This document shows, in pieces, positions 13,932 through 13,974 of a stretch of 13,974 nucleotides of DNA. The notes below the pieces were generated by a model. It was not told the DNA's origin, did no database searches, and saw nothing but the letters and a program-made list of their open reading frames with translations. A program made the position numbers and the translations under genes. The stretch is taken from positions 1-13,974 of the forward strand of contig JBBQSN010000093.1 in assembly GCA_038213835.1 (NCBI GenBank). Reading direction: 5' to 3'. Every line of letters begins with the position of its first letter. Position 1 is the first letter of the stretch. This DNA is from JBBQSN01 sp038213835 (GTDB taxonomy: Bacteria > Actinomycetota > Actinomycetes > Actinomycetales > CAWJMD01).

Positions 13932-13974
13932 TACCCGTCCACGGCGAGCGGGGACCTGTCGAGACCCTCCGGTC

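Overview
The window is a very GC-rich, gene-dense stretch of actinobacterial chromosome. Many genes start with GTG, adjacent genes often overlap by a few bases, and several starts have a TANNNT box seven bases upstream, as in leaderless promoters. Gene content (FolP2-type dihydropteroate synthase, DivIVA-domain protein, Tag glycosylase, LOG proteins, dapE, dapD) resembles the dapD/dapE-to-tagA neighbourhood that I recall from Mycobacterium tuberculosis. The protein sequences look like Nocardioidaceae (Nocardioides-like). That placement is inference; no 16S or other marker is present.

Layout. 15-1455 (minus): a DivIVA-domain membrane protein, an SRPBCC protein and DNA-3-methyladenine glycosylase I form one tight operon. 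1473-2411 (plus): a divergent FolP2-type DHPS homologue with an N-terminal 12-bp tandem repeat. 2461-3783 (minus): a DUF2254 membrane protein. 3861-5502 (minus): a small conserved protein, a LOG-type phosphoribohydrolase and a LigB-like protein. 5553-6296 (minus): a second, longer LOG-family protein.

6307-9255 (minus) is the accessory centrepiece. It holds a MerR-type regulator with a C-terminal B12-binding domain (CarH/LitR type), then a xanthorhodopsin-like proton-pump rhodopsin, then a Brp/Blh beta-carotene dioxygenase that makes retinal. Rhodopsin and blh overlap by 4 bp. The 148-bp gap between regulator and rhodopsin carries an AT-rich cluster of three AACTTG half-sites over a plausible promoter. 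I read this as a self-contained light module: a cobalamin photoreceptor repressor controls a light-driven pump and the enzyme that supplies its chromophore. Carotenoid genes are not in the window, so beta-carotene (and any antenna carotenoid) must come from elsewhere.

9433-11578: dapE (minus) and dapD (plus) of the succinylase lysine/diaminopimelate pathway diverge from a 55-bp region with mirror-image leaderless promoters around a central inverted repeat. 11580-12488 (plus): a membrane-anchored lysozyme-fold-like protein lies one base after dapD. 12510-13826 (minus): citrate synthase, with its 5' region at the right edge. No tRNA, rRNA, CRISPR array, insertion sequence or phage gene was seen, and no gene-free stretch exceeds 300 bases.
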